A DNA stretch of 64,000 nt from positions 1-64,000 of the forward strand of contig NZ_LGIU01000045.1 in assembly GCF_001187915.1 (NCBI RefSeq). Reading direction: 5' to 3'. Shown here piece after piece: positions 42,569-51,594 of this stretch (the first letter of the stretch is position 1; every line of letters starts with the position of its first letter). This DNA is from Arthrobacter sp. RIT-PI-e (GTDB lineage Bacteria > Actinomycetota > Actinomycetes > Actinomycetales > Micrococcaceae). Made by a program: the position numbers and the translations under genes. Under the pieces are notes generated by a model. The model saw only the letters and a program-made list of their open reading frames with translations. It did not search any database and was not told where the DNA came from.

Positions 42569-43601
42569 CCACTGCGGCAGCCGCTTCTCCCGTACCGTAC
42601 GGAGCGGCCGAGGTGGATGCCGGAGATGAGCGCTGCACCACGGCGGCGAGTGAAGAAAGATCGTCTGACACCAGCACGTTCCAGCCGAGCTGAACCGTCT
42701 CCACCCACTCCGTCTCGGGCCTGATCGTGGTGCAGGGGACACGCAGGAGGAAAGCTTCCTTTTGCAGTCCACCGGAGTCGGTGATCACGCCTGCACTATT
42801 CATCACGGAGTTGATCAATTGCGGGTAGGCCAACGGCGGGACGACCTGGATCGCTCCTGCCTGGAGGTCTAGCCCGTGTCGACGCGCCAGGTCGACCAGT
42901 CGTGGGTGGGCCAGCAGTACCACCGGCTTGTCCAGGGACGCGAGCGAGCTCACGATCTGCTCGAGACGTGCCGGGTCATCGGTATTGTCCGGCCGATGGA
43001 TGGTGCTGACGTAGTAGGCGCCTGCTGTCATGCCGTGCGGTAAGGGCTCCTCACGGGACTGGACAGCAGCCCTGGTACTGAACAGGACATCGGTCATCAC
43101 GTCGCCGACCAGGACACTGCGTCCTGCCAGCCCCTCGTGTGCCAAGTGATCCATTGCCACCTCGGTAGGAGCGAGCAGAAGATCCGCGGCGTGGTCCGTG
43201 AGAACGCGGTTGTGTTCCTCGGGCATGCGGCGGTTGAACGAGCGCAGGCCGGCTTCGAGGTGCGCGAGGGGGATGTGAAGCTTGACGGCGGCCAGAGCCG
43301 CCGCGAGCGTCGAGTTCGTGTCACCGTACACGAGGACGCAGTCCGGCTTCACGTCCTCGAGGATCTCCTCAAGCCCCCCCAGCATGGCGCCCGTCTGCTT
43401 CCCGTGCTTCCCGGAACCGACCCCGAGGTTGAAATCGGGAGCAGGTATGCCGAGATCCTGGAAGAAGACGTCAGACATGATCTCGTCGTAGTGCTGGCCG
43501 GTGTGCACGATCAGGTGCTCCGCTCTACCCTTCATGGCGTGGGCGATGGGAGCGAGTTTCACGAATTGGGGGCGGGCACCGACGACACTCAGGATACGCA
43601 T
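42543..43601 (-). CDS. wbpI: UDP-N-acetylglucosamine 2-epimerase family, WbpI/WecB-like
   Basis: 352 residues from ATG 43601. Family motifs include VVGARPQFVKLAPI, HTGQHYDEIMSDVFF, VLVYGDTNSTLAAALAA, HLEAGLRSFNRRMPEE, STIHRPDNTDD, VITDSGGLQKEAFLL and IRPETEWVETVQLGWN, all of the non-hydrolysing 2-epimerases. In the pathway started by WbpA it would convert UDP-GlcNAc3NAcA to UDP-ManNAc3NAcA; WecB activity (UDP-GlcNAc to UDP-ManNAc) is the alternative. It is on the opposite strand to the other wbp genes. TAGGCT lies six bases before the ATG, a leaderless pattern. Confidence 0.88.
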   Translation of the reverse strand: MRILSVVGARPQFVKLAPIAHAMKGRAEHLIVHTGQHYDEIMSDVFFQDLGIPAPDFNLGVGSGKHGKQTGAMLGGLEEILEDVKPDCVLVYGDTNSTLAAALAAVKLHIPLAHLEAGLRSFNRRMPEEHNRVLTDHAADLLLAPTEVAMDHLAHEGLAGRSVLVGDVMTDVLFSTRAAVQSREEPLPHGMTAGAYYVSTIHRPDNTDDPARLEQIVSSLASLDKPVVLLAHPRLVDLARRHGLDLQAGAIQVVPPLAYPQLINSVMNSAGVITDSGGLQKEAFLLRVPCTTIRPETEWVETVQLGWNVLVSDDLSSLAAVVQRSSPASTSAAPYGTGEAAAAVVSALLEQR

Positions 43602-43742
43602 TCCGTCAGCCTATAGGGCTGGCGACCAGACACTCGAACACATCGGGTGGCAGTGAGCGGAGAGATTCGTCGGTGGAGCGTCGTCCACCGCTCCACCGAG
43701 ACGGCACCCCTCCTCCGAGCACCGACTGAGCGATCGGGCCGC

Positions 43743-43770
43743 TTGCGGCCGGATTGCCGTGCGGTAGCCT
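43743..43770 (+). promoter_or_regulatory. candidate promoter upstream of the glycosyltransferase gene at 43884
   Basis: TTGCGG (43743-43748), 16-base spacer and TAGCCT (43765-43770) in the divergent gap between wbpI and the next gene. The GGTAGCCTT core is also found upstream of glf (30252-30260), suggesting the same type of promoter. Confidence 0.4.
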
Positions 43771-43883
43771 TGACCGGTGATCGCACAGCCCAGGACGACG
43801 CCCGGACCCGACGCCGGCGCGGCGCTCCGTGCCGCTGCCGGAATGGTCGGCGGAGGCCTGTCGGTGAGGGGCAGTGACGTCGT

Positions 43884-45017
43884 ATGAGAGTACTCGTCGT
43901 GTCCACCTGGTACCCCTCCGTCCAGACGCCCACGCAGGCCCCGTTTAATCATGAGCATGTCAGGGCAATCCAGTCGGACCATACGGTTCGGGTGGTGCAC
44001 GTGCGGCTCCGTTCCTCTGCCGCGGCGGTCACCGAGACGTTCGACGGCGTTCATGTCTCGCGGATCTCGCTCGACCTCAAGCGTCCTTGGAGCGTCCTCA
44101 CCGTGCTGACCTCTCTCCGACGGGAGATGAGGCACGCGGACGTCCTGCACTCGATGGCTTTCTCGACGATCCTGATGGTGCTACCGGTGTGGCTCGTCAC
44201 ACGCATGCCGTGGGTTCACACCGAGCACTGGAACGGCGTTACCAATCCGGCGAGCGTAGGGCCCTTGTGGCGGCGTTTCGCCTGGCTCAGGAACCTTCTA
44301 CGCTTTCCGCATGTGGTGACGGGAGTGACCACGCAGCTCACGGAGCGGTTACAGCACTTCGCCCGCCCTGCGGCGGCCAGGGTTGTCCCCTGCGTCGTCG
44401 ACAACAACCGCCCGCTGCGGCCGTGGTCGAGGGGAGAGGTCTTGAAGCTCGTTGCCGTCGGGGGCCTCGTTCCCCGCAAGCGGCCCTTGCTCGCGGTGGA
44501 TACCGTCAATTGGCTGACCGATCGTGGGGAGGACGCGACTCTGCAGTGGATCGGCGCAGGGGTGCTCGAGCGTGAGGTACTCGAGCATGCCTCGGCACTC
44601 GGTATCTCCCAACGCATCCAGCTGCGGGGTGCGGTACCTCCCGAGGAGGTCTTCCCGGGCATGGAGGAGGCTGACATTTTCTTCCTCCCCTCCGAACAGG
44701 AGAACTTCTTCACCGCGGCTGCGGAGGCGCTTTCCTGCGGGCGACCAGTGGTTGCGGCCCTTGCCGGTGGCTACGACGATTACTGCGATTCGACGAACAG
44801 CGTCCTGGTCGAACGGCCAACCGCGGAGAACCTGGGTCTGGCGATCTTGGAAGCAACCGCGCTGTGGGCCGGGCGTGCACCGACGGAGATCGCACTCCCT
44901 ATCCGCGAGCGATTCAACAGCCGCGTGGTCGGCGGTCTGTTCACCGAGGCCTATGCCGCCGCAAGGTACGCAACGCAGCGGGGCGCGCTGACCGAGAGGT
45001 CCGAGGTTGATGGATAG
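43884..45017 (+). CDS. GT4-family glycosyltransferase
   Basis: 377 residues from ATG 43884 (MRVLVVSTWYPSVQTPTQAPF). GT-B features: N-terminal HEHVRAIQSDHTVRVVHV, a PWVHTEHWNGVTNP stretch, an LVAVGGLVPRKRPLLAVDTV start of the donor domain, and FFLPSEQENFFTAAAEALSCGRPVVA, where the acidic EEN/E pair and CGRPVVA are the usual sugar-nucleotide contacts. Acceptor and donor are unknown. It overlaps the following GT2 gene by eight bases, so both should be co-expressed. Confidence 0.82.
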   Translation: MRVLVVSTWYPSVQTPTQAPFNHEHVRAIQSDHTVRVVHVRLRSSAAAVTETFDGVHVSRISLDLKRPWSVLTVLTSLRREMRHADVLHSMAFSTILMVLPVWLVTRMPWVHTEHWNGVTNPASVGPLWRRFAWLRNLLRFPHVVTGVTTQLTERLQHFARPAAARVVPCVVDNNRPLRPWSRGEVLKLVAVGGLVPRKRPLLAVDTVNWLTDRGEDATLQWIGAGVLEREVLEHASALGISQRIQLRGAVPPEEVFPGMEEADIFFLPSEQENFFTAAAEALSCGRPVVAALAGGYDDYCDSTNSVLVERPTAENLGLAILEATALWAGRAPTEIALPIRERFNSRVVGGLFTEAYAAARYATQRGALTERSEVDG

Positions 45018-46131
45018 GAAGCGCAGACCCGCCGACCAGGAGTCACAGGAACCCTTGGTCGACATGGTCATCGCCGTCCACAGCGCGTCGCGCCCTATCG
45101 AGGAGGCCGTTCGATCGCTCCTCGACGGTGGGCTACGGGTAGGGCAGGTCGGGGGCCTGAGGATCACGGTGGTCTGTCACAATATCTCCGAGGAGACGAT
45201 CGCTGCTCGGATACCGGACCACCACCGTTCCTTGGTGCGCTTCCTGGAACTGAAGGACGGCATTGCAAGCCCTGCCGGCCCCCTTAATCATGGACTCGCC
45301 CATGCGACGGGTCGCTACGTCGGGGTGATGGGAAGTGATGACGCGGTTGAAGGTGGATCCATCTCGGGGTGGGCCTCGGTGGCCGAACGGCACGCGTCCG
45401 ACGCAGTCATCGCTCCGGAACGGCACGCGGACGGACGGAAGATCCGCACGCCGGTGCTGCGCCCGGGCCGACGGCATCGGCTCGACCCGATCAAGGACCG
45501 GTTGTCCTACCGCACAGCTCCGCTGGGGCTCATCCGCAGGAGCGAGCTCGCGAGACTGGGCCTGCGCTTCACTCCTGGTCTTCCGACGGGGGACGACCAG
45601 GAGTTTACTTCCAGGCTGTGGTTCGGAGGTGGCCGGATCGATTACGCCCGTGGTGCCGGACACTACGTGGTGGGAGCAGCTGCGGCTGACCGAGTGACGT
45701 TCGCCCGCCGCCCAGTCGAGGCGGAGCTGGAGTTCGCCACAAAGCTGGTCGAGGGCGACTGGTTCCAGGGACGAAGCAGTGCCGATCGGCGGGCGATCAT
45801 CGTGAAGCTCGTCCGTGTGCATGTGTTCGGGCTGGTGCAGACCCGTTTCGATTCGGGTGGTTGGTCCGCAGATGACCGGGCGGAGCTCGCTACTCTGCTC
45901 TCGGGACTCCTCAAGCATGCCCCGAGCGCCCTGGATCCACTCAGCGTCGCAGACCATCGACTCGTGCGCGCCATTCTGGATCCGTCTGTGGGCGCGGCGG
46001 GACTACAGGAGCTTGCGTCGGCGAGGCGCAAATTCGGGCAGTTGAAGACCGTACTCCCTCATTCGTTTGAAGCAACTCTGAGCCCTGAATCACCCCTTCG
46101 CTTCATGCCCGCTGCTGCCATGCTGCGGTAG
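45010..46131 (+). CDS. GT2-family glycosyltransferase (paralogue A)
   Basis: 373 residues from ATG 45010; a TTG one codon upstream is an alternative start. The GT-A domain reads VDMVIAVHSASRPIEEAVRSLL, TVVCHNISEE, ASPAGPLNHGLAHATGRYVGVMGSDDAVE (about 82-110; GSDD in place of the common DxD), then LPTGDDQEFTSRLWFGGGRI. The C-terminal 130 residues are helical and of no known family. It is clearly related to the gene at 46163-47374 and points towards it. Substrate unknown. Confidence 0.8.
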   Translation: MDRKRRPADQESQEPLVDMVIAVHSASRPIEEAVRSLLDGGLRVGQVGGLRITVVCHNISEETIAARIPDHHRSLVRFLELKDGIASPAGPLNHGLAHATGRYVGVMGSDDAVEGGSISGWASVAERHASDAVIAPERHADGRKIRTPVLRPGRRHRLDPIKDRLSYRTAPLGLIRRSELARLGLRFTPGLPTGDDQEFTSRLWFGGGRIDYARGAGHYVVGAAAADRVTFARRPVEAELEFATKLVEGDWFQGRSSADRRAIIVKLVRVHVFGLVQTRFDSGGWSADDRAELATLLSGLLKHAPSALDPLSVADHRLVRAILDPSVGAAGLQELASARRKFGQLKTVLPHSFEATLSPESPLRFMPAAAMLR

Positions 46132-46162
46132 CGCAAGCGGAGGATCCGGTCTGCTGCACCTC

Positions 46163-47374
46163 CTACTGCGGCGAATCCGGAGCAGGCGGGGCGGCGAAAG
46201 CGCCCGTTGTTCGCCGCCGACGTTCGTTCACATAGTGGCGGATGATCGAGTTCCTACCCAGTGCTGTCCGTGGATTCTCGGTCATCAACACGTCCCAGCG
46301 GCGTGCGGAATCATAGGCCTGTACTGCGCTCGCCAGACCGGCTGCGTCGTCTGTTGCGAGTGCGGCCCGAGCGAGGCGAGCATCGCGAAGACTCAGGGAT
46401 CCCAGGCTGTCCCCGGACAGCTCCTTCACCCCCTCGTGGAAGGCCCGCCACACGGCTGATTCCTCGGCACTCCATACGGAGCCCGCTGTAGGCACGCCGG
46501 CGGAATCTCCCGCTGCCGCTCGCGAGGCGATTTCTCCGCGGCGCCGTAATGTACCGATACCGTGAATGCGCATGAGCTTGGTTGCAATGGAGCTACGTCC
46601 CGGTCCCGAGATACTCCTGACCCACCTCTGCTCCGCCAATGGGGCGAACCAGGCCAGTTCTTCCTCCAGAGGTGACACGGCCGCTGTGACCCGGCCCTCT
46701 CCCGCATCATCGGTCTGGCAGTATGCGGAGCTGCCGTAGGGGTAGGCGATCCGCCCACCCATGAAGAAGAGCCGAAGAGTTGGTTCGAGGTCTTCGCCCG
46801 TGCGGAGCCCTGCCATGTAATGGAAACCTATGTGATCTACGTAGGACCGACGGAGTAGTCCGAACGGCAGGCTGCGTGTCGCCAACCCATCGCGTACCGG
46901 GTCGAGTATCAGAGGTTTGGAAGGGCGAAGCCAGGGAGTGGTCAGGATGGCCCCCGTCGTCGTACGGATGGGTGCCAGAACTGCATCCGCACCGGTCTGT
47001 TGCGCCGTCATGAACCAGGCTTCCAGCGCCCCCGGTTCCACATAGTCGTCGGAGTCGACGAACGTGAGATAGTCCGCCTGTGACTCCTGGAGGGCGTGAT
47101 TCTTCGGGCCGGCCGGCGAGTAGACACCGTCATTGAACTCCCGCAGTGAGACGCCCTCGATCAGCTCCTCGCCGAGTGCGGACCTCACCGACGCAGCTGT
47201 GATGTTATGGCAGATGATCGAGATCTCGAGTGTTGCCCCCGCCTTCTCGAGAAGGCTTCGCTGTTCCACCAGTGAACGTACTGCGCGCTGGATCGGACGA
47301 GCGGTGTCGTGAAGGGGAATGACCGCTTCTAGTGACGCCGCATCAGTCCGGACGCGGCGACTGGGGAAATTCAT
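46163..47374 (-). CDS. GT2-family glycosyltransferase (paralogue B)
   Basis: 403 residues from ATG 47374. It contains LEAVIPLHDTARPIQRAVRSLV, ISIICHNITAAS, YSPAGPKNHALQESQADYLTFVDSDDYVE with the DSDD metal site (about 108-111), LPFGLLRRSYVDHIGFHYMAGLRTGEDLEPTLRLFFMGGRIAYPYG in its second half, and a helical C-terminal extension. Aligned by eye with the gene at 45010-46131 it shares CHNI, SPAGPxNHxL, SDDxVE, RDGLxxRxxPFGLLRRS-like and GGRI-Y motifs. The pair lies tail to tail with 31 bases between stops. Confidence 0.8.
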   Translation of the reverse strand: MNFPSRRVRTDAASLEAVIPLHDTARPIQRAVRSLVEQRSLLEKAGATLEISIICHNITAASVRSALGEELIEGVSLREFNDGVYSPAGPKNHALQESQADYLTFVDSDDYVEPGALEAWFMTAQQTGADAVLAPIRTTTGAILTTPWLRPSKPLILDPVRDGLATRSLPFGLLRRSYVDHIGFHYMAGLRTGEDLEPTLRLFFMGGRIAYPYGSSAYCQTDDAGEGRVTAAVSPLEEELAWFAPLAEQRWVRSISGPGRSSIATKLMRIHGIGTLRRRGEIASRAAAGDSAGVPTAGSVWSAEESAVWRAFHEGVKELSGDSLGSLSLRDARLARAALATDDAAGLASAVQAYDSARRWDVLMTENPRTALGRNSIIRHYVNERRRRTTGAFAAPPAPDSPQ

Positions 47375-47490
47375 GAACTGGATACTCCTCGGCGAAGTGG
47401 GCGTATAAGTACTTTATCCGGCGGTTCCTCGCGGTTGAGGTTTCCCAATTCGAGCGCGGCGATACACCGGTGGACTGACATAATGGGCCC

Positions 47491-48621
47491 ATGTCCGCAC
47501 CGCGTCTGCTCATTATGTCCTTCTCCCCGCTCCGATCGGATGCGAGGATCCTCAAGCAGATCGCATTGTTCAAGGATCGCTACGAGGTGGTGACTTGTGG
47601 GTACGGCGCCGCGCCGGAAGGGGTGGAAGCCCACATCAGCATTCCCTCGGATCTGAAGGAGTGGAAGTACAACCGCATCGCTGTGATGGGACGCGCCTAC
47701 CGCAGGGCATACTGGGGTAATCCGGTCATCTCCTACCTGAAGCCACGTCTCATCGACCACGAGTTCGACGTCGTCCTCGCCAACGACATCGATGCGGCCG
47801 GCCTCGCTCTCTCCCTGCGGTCGGTGCATGGTGTGCATCTCGACCTGCATGAGTACAGCCCGCGGATGAAGGAGGAATTGCCCCGCTGGAAGCTGTTCGT
47901 GGCGCCCTTCATGCGGTGGATGGTCCGTACATTCGCCACGAAAGCCGATTCCGTCTCCACGGTTGCCGCGCACATCGCCGATGAGTACGGGCGGCAGTTC
48001 GGGTTGGCACCCACGGTGGTAACCAACGCAGCCCCTTACATCGACGCCGAACCCGGGCCGGTGGGATCGCCGATTCGTCTCGTGCATTCGGGGGCGGCGC
48101 AGCAGGGACGGTTGGAGGTGATGCTGGACGCCATGGATCTGCTCACGGGGGACGCGACGCTCGACCTCTATCTGACGCAAAACCATGGTGCCTACTTCGA
48201 ATCGCTGAGGGCCCGCCTGTCAACGATGCGGAACGTCACCCTGCATGACCCCGTGCCGTACGCGGACCTCACGAAGACTCTCAACGTCTACGACGTGGGC
48301 CTGTACGTCCTCCCGCCCATGAACTTCAACTTCGCGTGGGCGCTTCCCAACAAGTTCTTCGATTTCGTCCAGGCGAGGCTCGGTCTCGTGATCGGCCCGT
48401 CACCCGAGATGGCTGCGCTGGTCCGCCAGGAGGGACTGGGCAGGGTCACAGATGACTTCTCGGCAGCATCGCTGGCATCGGCCATCGACTCCCTGGTACC
48501 CGACGACGTGGCGCGTTACAAGCAGGCTTCCGCCGTAGCTGCGCGGAAGCTCTCGGCAGAGGAACAGGTCAAGGGGTGGGCGCGGGCCGTCGACGCCCTG
48601 ATGGCTCGTACCAAGGCATGA
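47491..48621 (+). CDS. GT-B family glycosyltransferase
   Basis: 376 residues from ATG 47491 (MSAPRLLIMSFSPLRSDARIL). It has SDARILKQIALFKDRYEVVTCGYG, VVLANDIDAAGLAL, LDLHEYSPRMKEEL and TVAAHIADEYGRQFG in the N-domain, and VHSGAAQQGRLEVMLDAM, YDVGLYVLPPMNFNFAWALPNKFFDFVQARLGLVIGP in the donor domain. The NKFFDFVQA...LVIGPS motif is typical of GT4-like enzymes with N-acetylated or deoxy sugars. No ribosome binding site is visible; CATAAT lies six bases before the ATG, so the message may be leaderless. It is coupled to the next gene by ATGA. Confidence 0.8.
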   Translation: MSAPRLLIMSFSPLRSDARILKQIALFKDRYEVVTCGYGAAPEGVEAHISIPSDLKEWKYNRIAVMGRAYRRAYWGNPVISYLKPRLIDHEFDVVLANDIDAAGLALSLRSVHGVHLDLHEYSPRMKEELPRWKLFVAPFMRWMVRTFATKADSVSTVAAHIADEYGRQFGLAPTVVTNAAPYIDAEPGPVGSPIRLVHSGAAQQGRLEVMLDAMDLLTGDATLDLYLTQNHGAYFESLRARLSTMRNVTLHDPVPYADLTKTLNVYDVGLYVLPPMNFNFAWALPNKFFDFVQARLGLVIGPSPEMAALVRQEGLGRVTDDFSAASLASAIDSLVPDDVARYKQASAVAARKLSAEEQVKGWARAVDALMARTKA

Positions 48622-49631
48622 CCCCGACCAGGGTTCTGCAGTTCAACGACTGCGCATCGGTTGCGCGGTCGATGGTTGCCGCTGCGGCTCGGGCGGGGGT
48701 GACATGGGACTACCTACCACCGTCCCGGGTTCGGCCCCTTGGCCCCGTCACGGGCGGATTGATCCGACGTAAGGCGGCCTATGCGCCGTACTGGGCCCGT
48801 CGTGTGCGTGCCGTCTCCCGTGCGGAAGTAGTACACGTGCACTACGGAACTTCCGCGCGGTTGCTGGCCGACCCCGGGGTACCGAAGCGACCCTACGTGC
48901 TCACTCTGCACGGGTCCGACATCCGCAGGCAGTGGAAGGATCCTGGTTACCACGACGAGATACAGCGCGCCGTGGACGGCGCTGCTCACGTCTTCTATGC
49001 GAACAACGACACTGCGGACAATGCACGGGCTGCGCGCCCCGATGCCGAGTTCCTTCCAGCCCTTGTCGATGCCGCTACGCTGCCCGCTTGGGCTCCTGAC
49101 GGTGACGAGCCCACGGTCCTGTTCGTCTCACGGTGGGACGAGGACAAGGGGGTCGACCGACAGCTGGAACTGGCCGCCGCCTTATCACGCTCGATCCGCC
49201 CGAAAGCGCGCCTTCTCGGAGTGGACTGGGGACCGGGGGCCGAGGAAGCACGCCGGGCGGGGGTCACTCTTCTCCCGCGGATGACACAGACCCAGTTCCA
49301 CGGGTTGATGGCGAGATCTCATCTCGCCATCGGTCAGGCCACGGACAACTTCGCGACCAGCGAGTTCGAGGCACTCTGCATGGGGCTGCCGATGGCAGCG
49401 CTGGGACATCGGATCGGTAGACCTGACGACGGCTCGGTGCCGCCCGTCATGCAGGGCTCTGTGGACGACGTCGTTTCGCAGGTTCTCGACACACTGGATG
49501 ATGCCCCTGCCGCCGCGCGTCGTCTCGGGAGCTCGGCTTGGGCACTACCGCGATATGACGCCGCGTCGTACATCCCGATGCTCGAATCCCGCTACCGGAT
49601 CGTCGCCGAGTCGGCAGCTGGGACCTGCTGA
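48618..49631 (+). CDS. GT4-like glycosyltransferase (paralogue C)
   Basis: 337 residues from ATG 48618. N-domain: VLQFNDCASVARSMVAAAARAG, VVHVHYGTSARLL, RPYVLTLHGSDIRRQWKDPG. Donor domain: TVLFVSRWDEDKGVDRQLELA, LLGVDWGPGAEEARRAGVTLLPRM and IGQATDNFATSEFEALCMGLPMAA. It shares this unusual layout (xxDCAxV opening, LTLHGxDI, GxDWGxxAxEAxxxGVTLxPxM) with the gene at 51595-52578. Substrate unknown. The stop faces that of the ABC exporter on the other strand. Confidence 0.78.
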   Translation: MTPTRVLQFNDCASVARSMVAAAARAGVTWDYLPPSRVRPLGPVTGGLIRRKAAYAPYWARRVRAVSRAEVVHVHYGTSARLLADPGVPKRPYVLTLHGSDIRRQWKDPGYHDEIQRAVDGAAHVFYANNDTADNARAARPDAEFLPALVDAATLPAWAPDGDEPTVLFVSRWDEDKGVDRQLELAAALSRSIRPKARLLGVDWGPGAEEARRAGVTLLPRMTQTQFHGLMARSHLAIGQATDNFATSEFEALCMGLPMAALGHRIGRPDDGSVPPVMQGSVDDVVSQVLDTLDDAPAAARRLGSSAWALPRYDAASYIPMLESRYRIVAESAAGTC

Positions 49632-49678
49632 GGTACTGTCAGGACACCCGGAGGATCGGTCACAGGTGCCTGGACCGG

Positions 49679-51469
49679 TCACTCCTTCGAGGTGAGCCCG
49701 GCGAGCATGGCCTGCTGTGCGAAATCCGCGTTTCCAGCAACCACTTCGTCGAAGGTCCCCCGGCTCACGATTGACCCGTCCTTCATGAAGCAGACCTGGT
49801 CGCTGTACCGGATGGTGGAGAGCCGGTGAGCAACGGAGATGACCGTGATCTCGCCGTGTAGTTCGCGGATTGCGGCCGCTACGGCCGCTTCCGTTGAAGT
49901 GTCGAGTGCGCTGGTCGCCTCGTCGAGCACCAGCACGAGCGGATCGACATAGAGCGCGCGAGCGATGCCCAGGCGCTGGCGCTGGCCTCCGGACAGTGCC
50001 AGCCCCCGTTCCCCGACCCTGCCGTTGATGCCTCCCGCCCGGGCCTCGACGGTGTCCAGGAGCTGCGCTCGTCGTAGGGCCTGCCGCACCTTCTCACCAT
50101 CGAAGTCCTCCCCCCAGGTGAGGGCGACGTTCTGGGCGATCGACCCGTCGAAGATGGCGACATCCTGAGGGACGTAACCGACCCGGGATCTCCAGTCGGC
50201 GAGCACTTCGTCCAGCGGCACACCATCGAGTTCCATCAGGCCCGCCGATGGCGTCAGCAGGCCCAGAAGTATGTCAATCAGGGTGGACTTCCCGGCACCG
50301 GATTGACCGACGATGCCGAGCGAGGACCCGATCGGGATGTCGAGGTTCACCGCACTCACGGCGGGCGACGCGGCACCGGGGTAGGTGAATCCGACATCGG
50401 TCAGCGTCAAGGTCTGCGGTTCCGTACCGATCGAGCGACGCCCGATGTTCTCGTTACGATCACTGTAGGACTCCATTTGCTTGATGTCGGCCATCACCAC
50501 ACTGGTGTAGGGCAGGGTGGATTGTGCCAGCGTCAACATGGACTGCACCGCAGTGAGGGAGGGGATCATCCTGAATCCCGCGATACCGAAGATGGCCACT
50601 GCGGCAAGCGCGTTCTCCAGTCCTCCGGTCAGGAACGAGACGGTACCGATGAGCAGGAAACCTCCGATCAGTGCCATCTCGATCACGAACTTGGGGACTG
50701 CTGCCAGGAAGCGGATATTGGAACGGGAATGGGCCGCGCCCGAACGACTCACGAAGACGACATCGCCTACTTCGTCGGCTTTGTCGCGGAGTGTGATCTC
50801 CTTGAGTGCCGAGATCATCTCGGACACGAGAGTGGACATCCGCATTGCCGAGTCCCTGTTGACGCGACCAGCCTGATACGACTTCTTGGTCAGCCAGAAG
50901 TAGAGGAGACCGGCGATCAGCCCCAGATAGATGACGGTGATGGCCGCGGTCAACGGTTGGGTGACGACAAGGATGCCAAGAACGGCCACGAAGGACAGGA
51001 CCTGTGACGGGATGGTGACAGCAGGGATCAGCACACCGGCGATCGTGTTGGCTATACCAACGTCGATGAGGCGCACCAGTTCGGCCGTGGAGCGCTTCAT
51101 GCGTTCGGTCCACGGTGAGCGGATATAGCTGTTGAACAGGTGCGTGCCGATCTCGAGTTCGAAACGCGCGAATTTCCGGGTGGAGATCCACTGCATCCAG
51201 ATGCCGACGAACGATTTGAGAATCATGAGCCCTGCAGAGGCGATCAGGACCCAGAGGCTGGCTTCCTGTGAGATGGTGCCGATCACCGGCAGATTCAGAT
51301 CCCCCCCGGCGAGAATCTGGGTCATCACCACGGCGAAGATGCCGAGCGCACCCGCTTCCACTAGGGACAAGAGGGAGAGGCCGAGACCGAACACGATGAT
51401 GAACCGGCGAGCATCAGTAGGGAGAAGGGGCATGAGTTCGCGCAGGACGCGAATAAGTTCTTTCATCAA
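49679..51469 (-). CDS. MsbA/PglK-type ABC exporter (permease-ATPase fusion)
   Basis: 596 residues from ATG 51469. Six membrane helices occupy residues about 20-320 (for example FIIVFGLGLSLLSLVEAGALGIFAVV). The ATPase domain has Walker A IVGQSGAGKSTLIDILLGLL, the Q-loop, signature LALSGGQRQRLGIARAL, Walker B LVLVLDEATSALD and H-loop VISVAHRLSTI. Half-transporters of this kind flip lipid-linked oligosaccharides (PglK) or lipids (MsbA). Within a glycosyltransferase cluster a flippase for a lipid-linked glycan is likely, separate from Wzm/Wzt. Its promoter region (51470-51594) is shared with the divergent gene at 51595. Confidence 0.88.
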   Translation of the reverse strand: MMKELIRVLRELMPLLPTDARRFIIVFGLGLSLLSLVEAGALGIFAVVMTQILAGGDLNLPVIGTISQEASLWVLIASAGLMILKSFVGIWMQWISTRKFARFELEIGTHLFNSYIRSPWTERMKRSTAELVRLIDVGIANTIAGVLIPAVTIPSQVLSFVAVLGILVVTQPLTAAITVIYLGLIAGLLYFWLTKKSYQAGRVNRDSAMRMSTLVSEMISALKEITLRDKADEVGDVVFVSRSGAAHSRSNIRFLAAVPKFVIEMALIGGFLLIGTVSFLTGGLENALAAVAIFGIAGFRMIPSLTAVQSMLTLAQSTLPYTSVVMADIKQMESYSDRNENIGRRSIGTEPQTLTLTDVGFTYPGAASPAVSAVNLDIPIGSSLGIVGQSGAGKSTLIDILLGLLTPSAGLMELDGVPLDEVLADWRSRVGYVPQDVAIFDGSIAQNVALTWGEDFDGEKVRQALRRAQLLDTVEARAGGINGRVGERGLALSGGQRQRLGIARALYVDPLVLVLDEATSALDTSTEAAVAAAIRELHGEITVISVAHRLSTIRYSDQVCFMKDGSIVSRGTFDEVVAGNADFAQQAMLAGLTSKE

Positions 51470-51594
51470 TTCTCCGAAGCGGCGGGGAGGGTACTGCCGT
51501 ACGTCAGCACCCGCTCCATCTTACGTGGGCACTGTTTGTGAATCGTCGAGCTACGTGACGGAGCGGCTCGAAGACGCGTGAGAGGATGGCGTCC

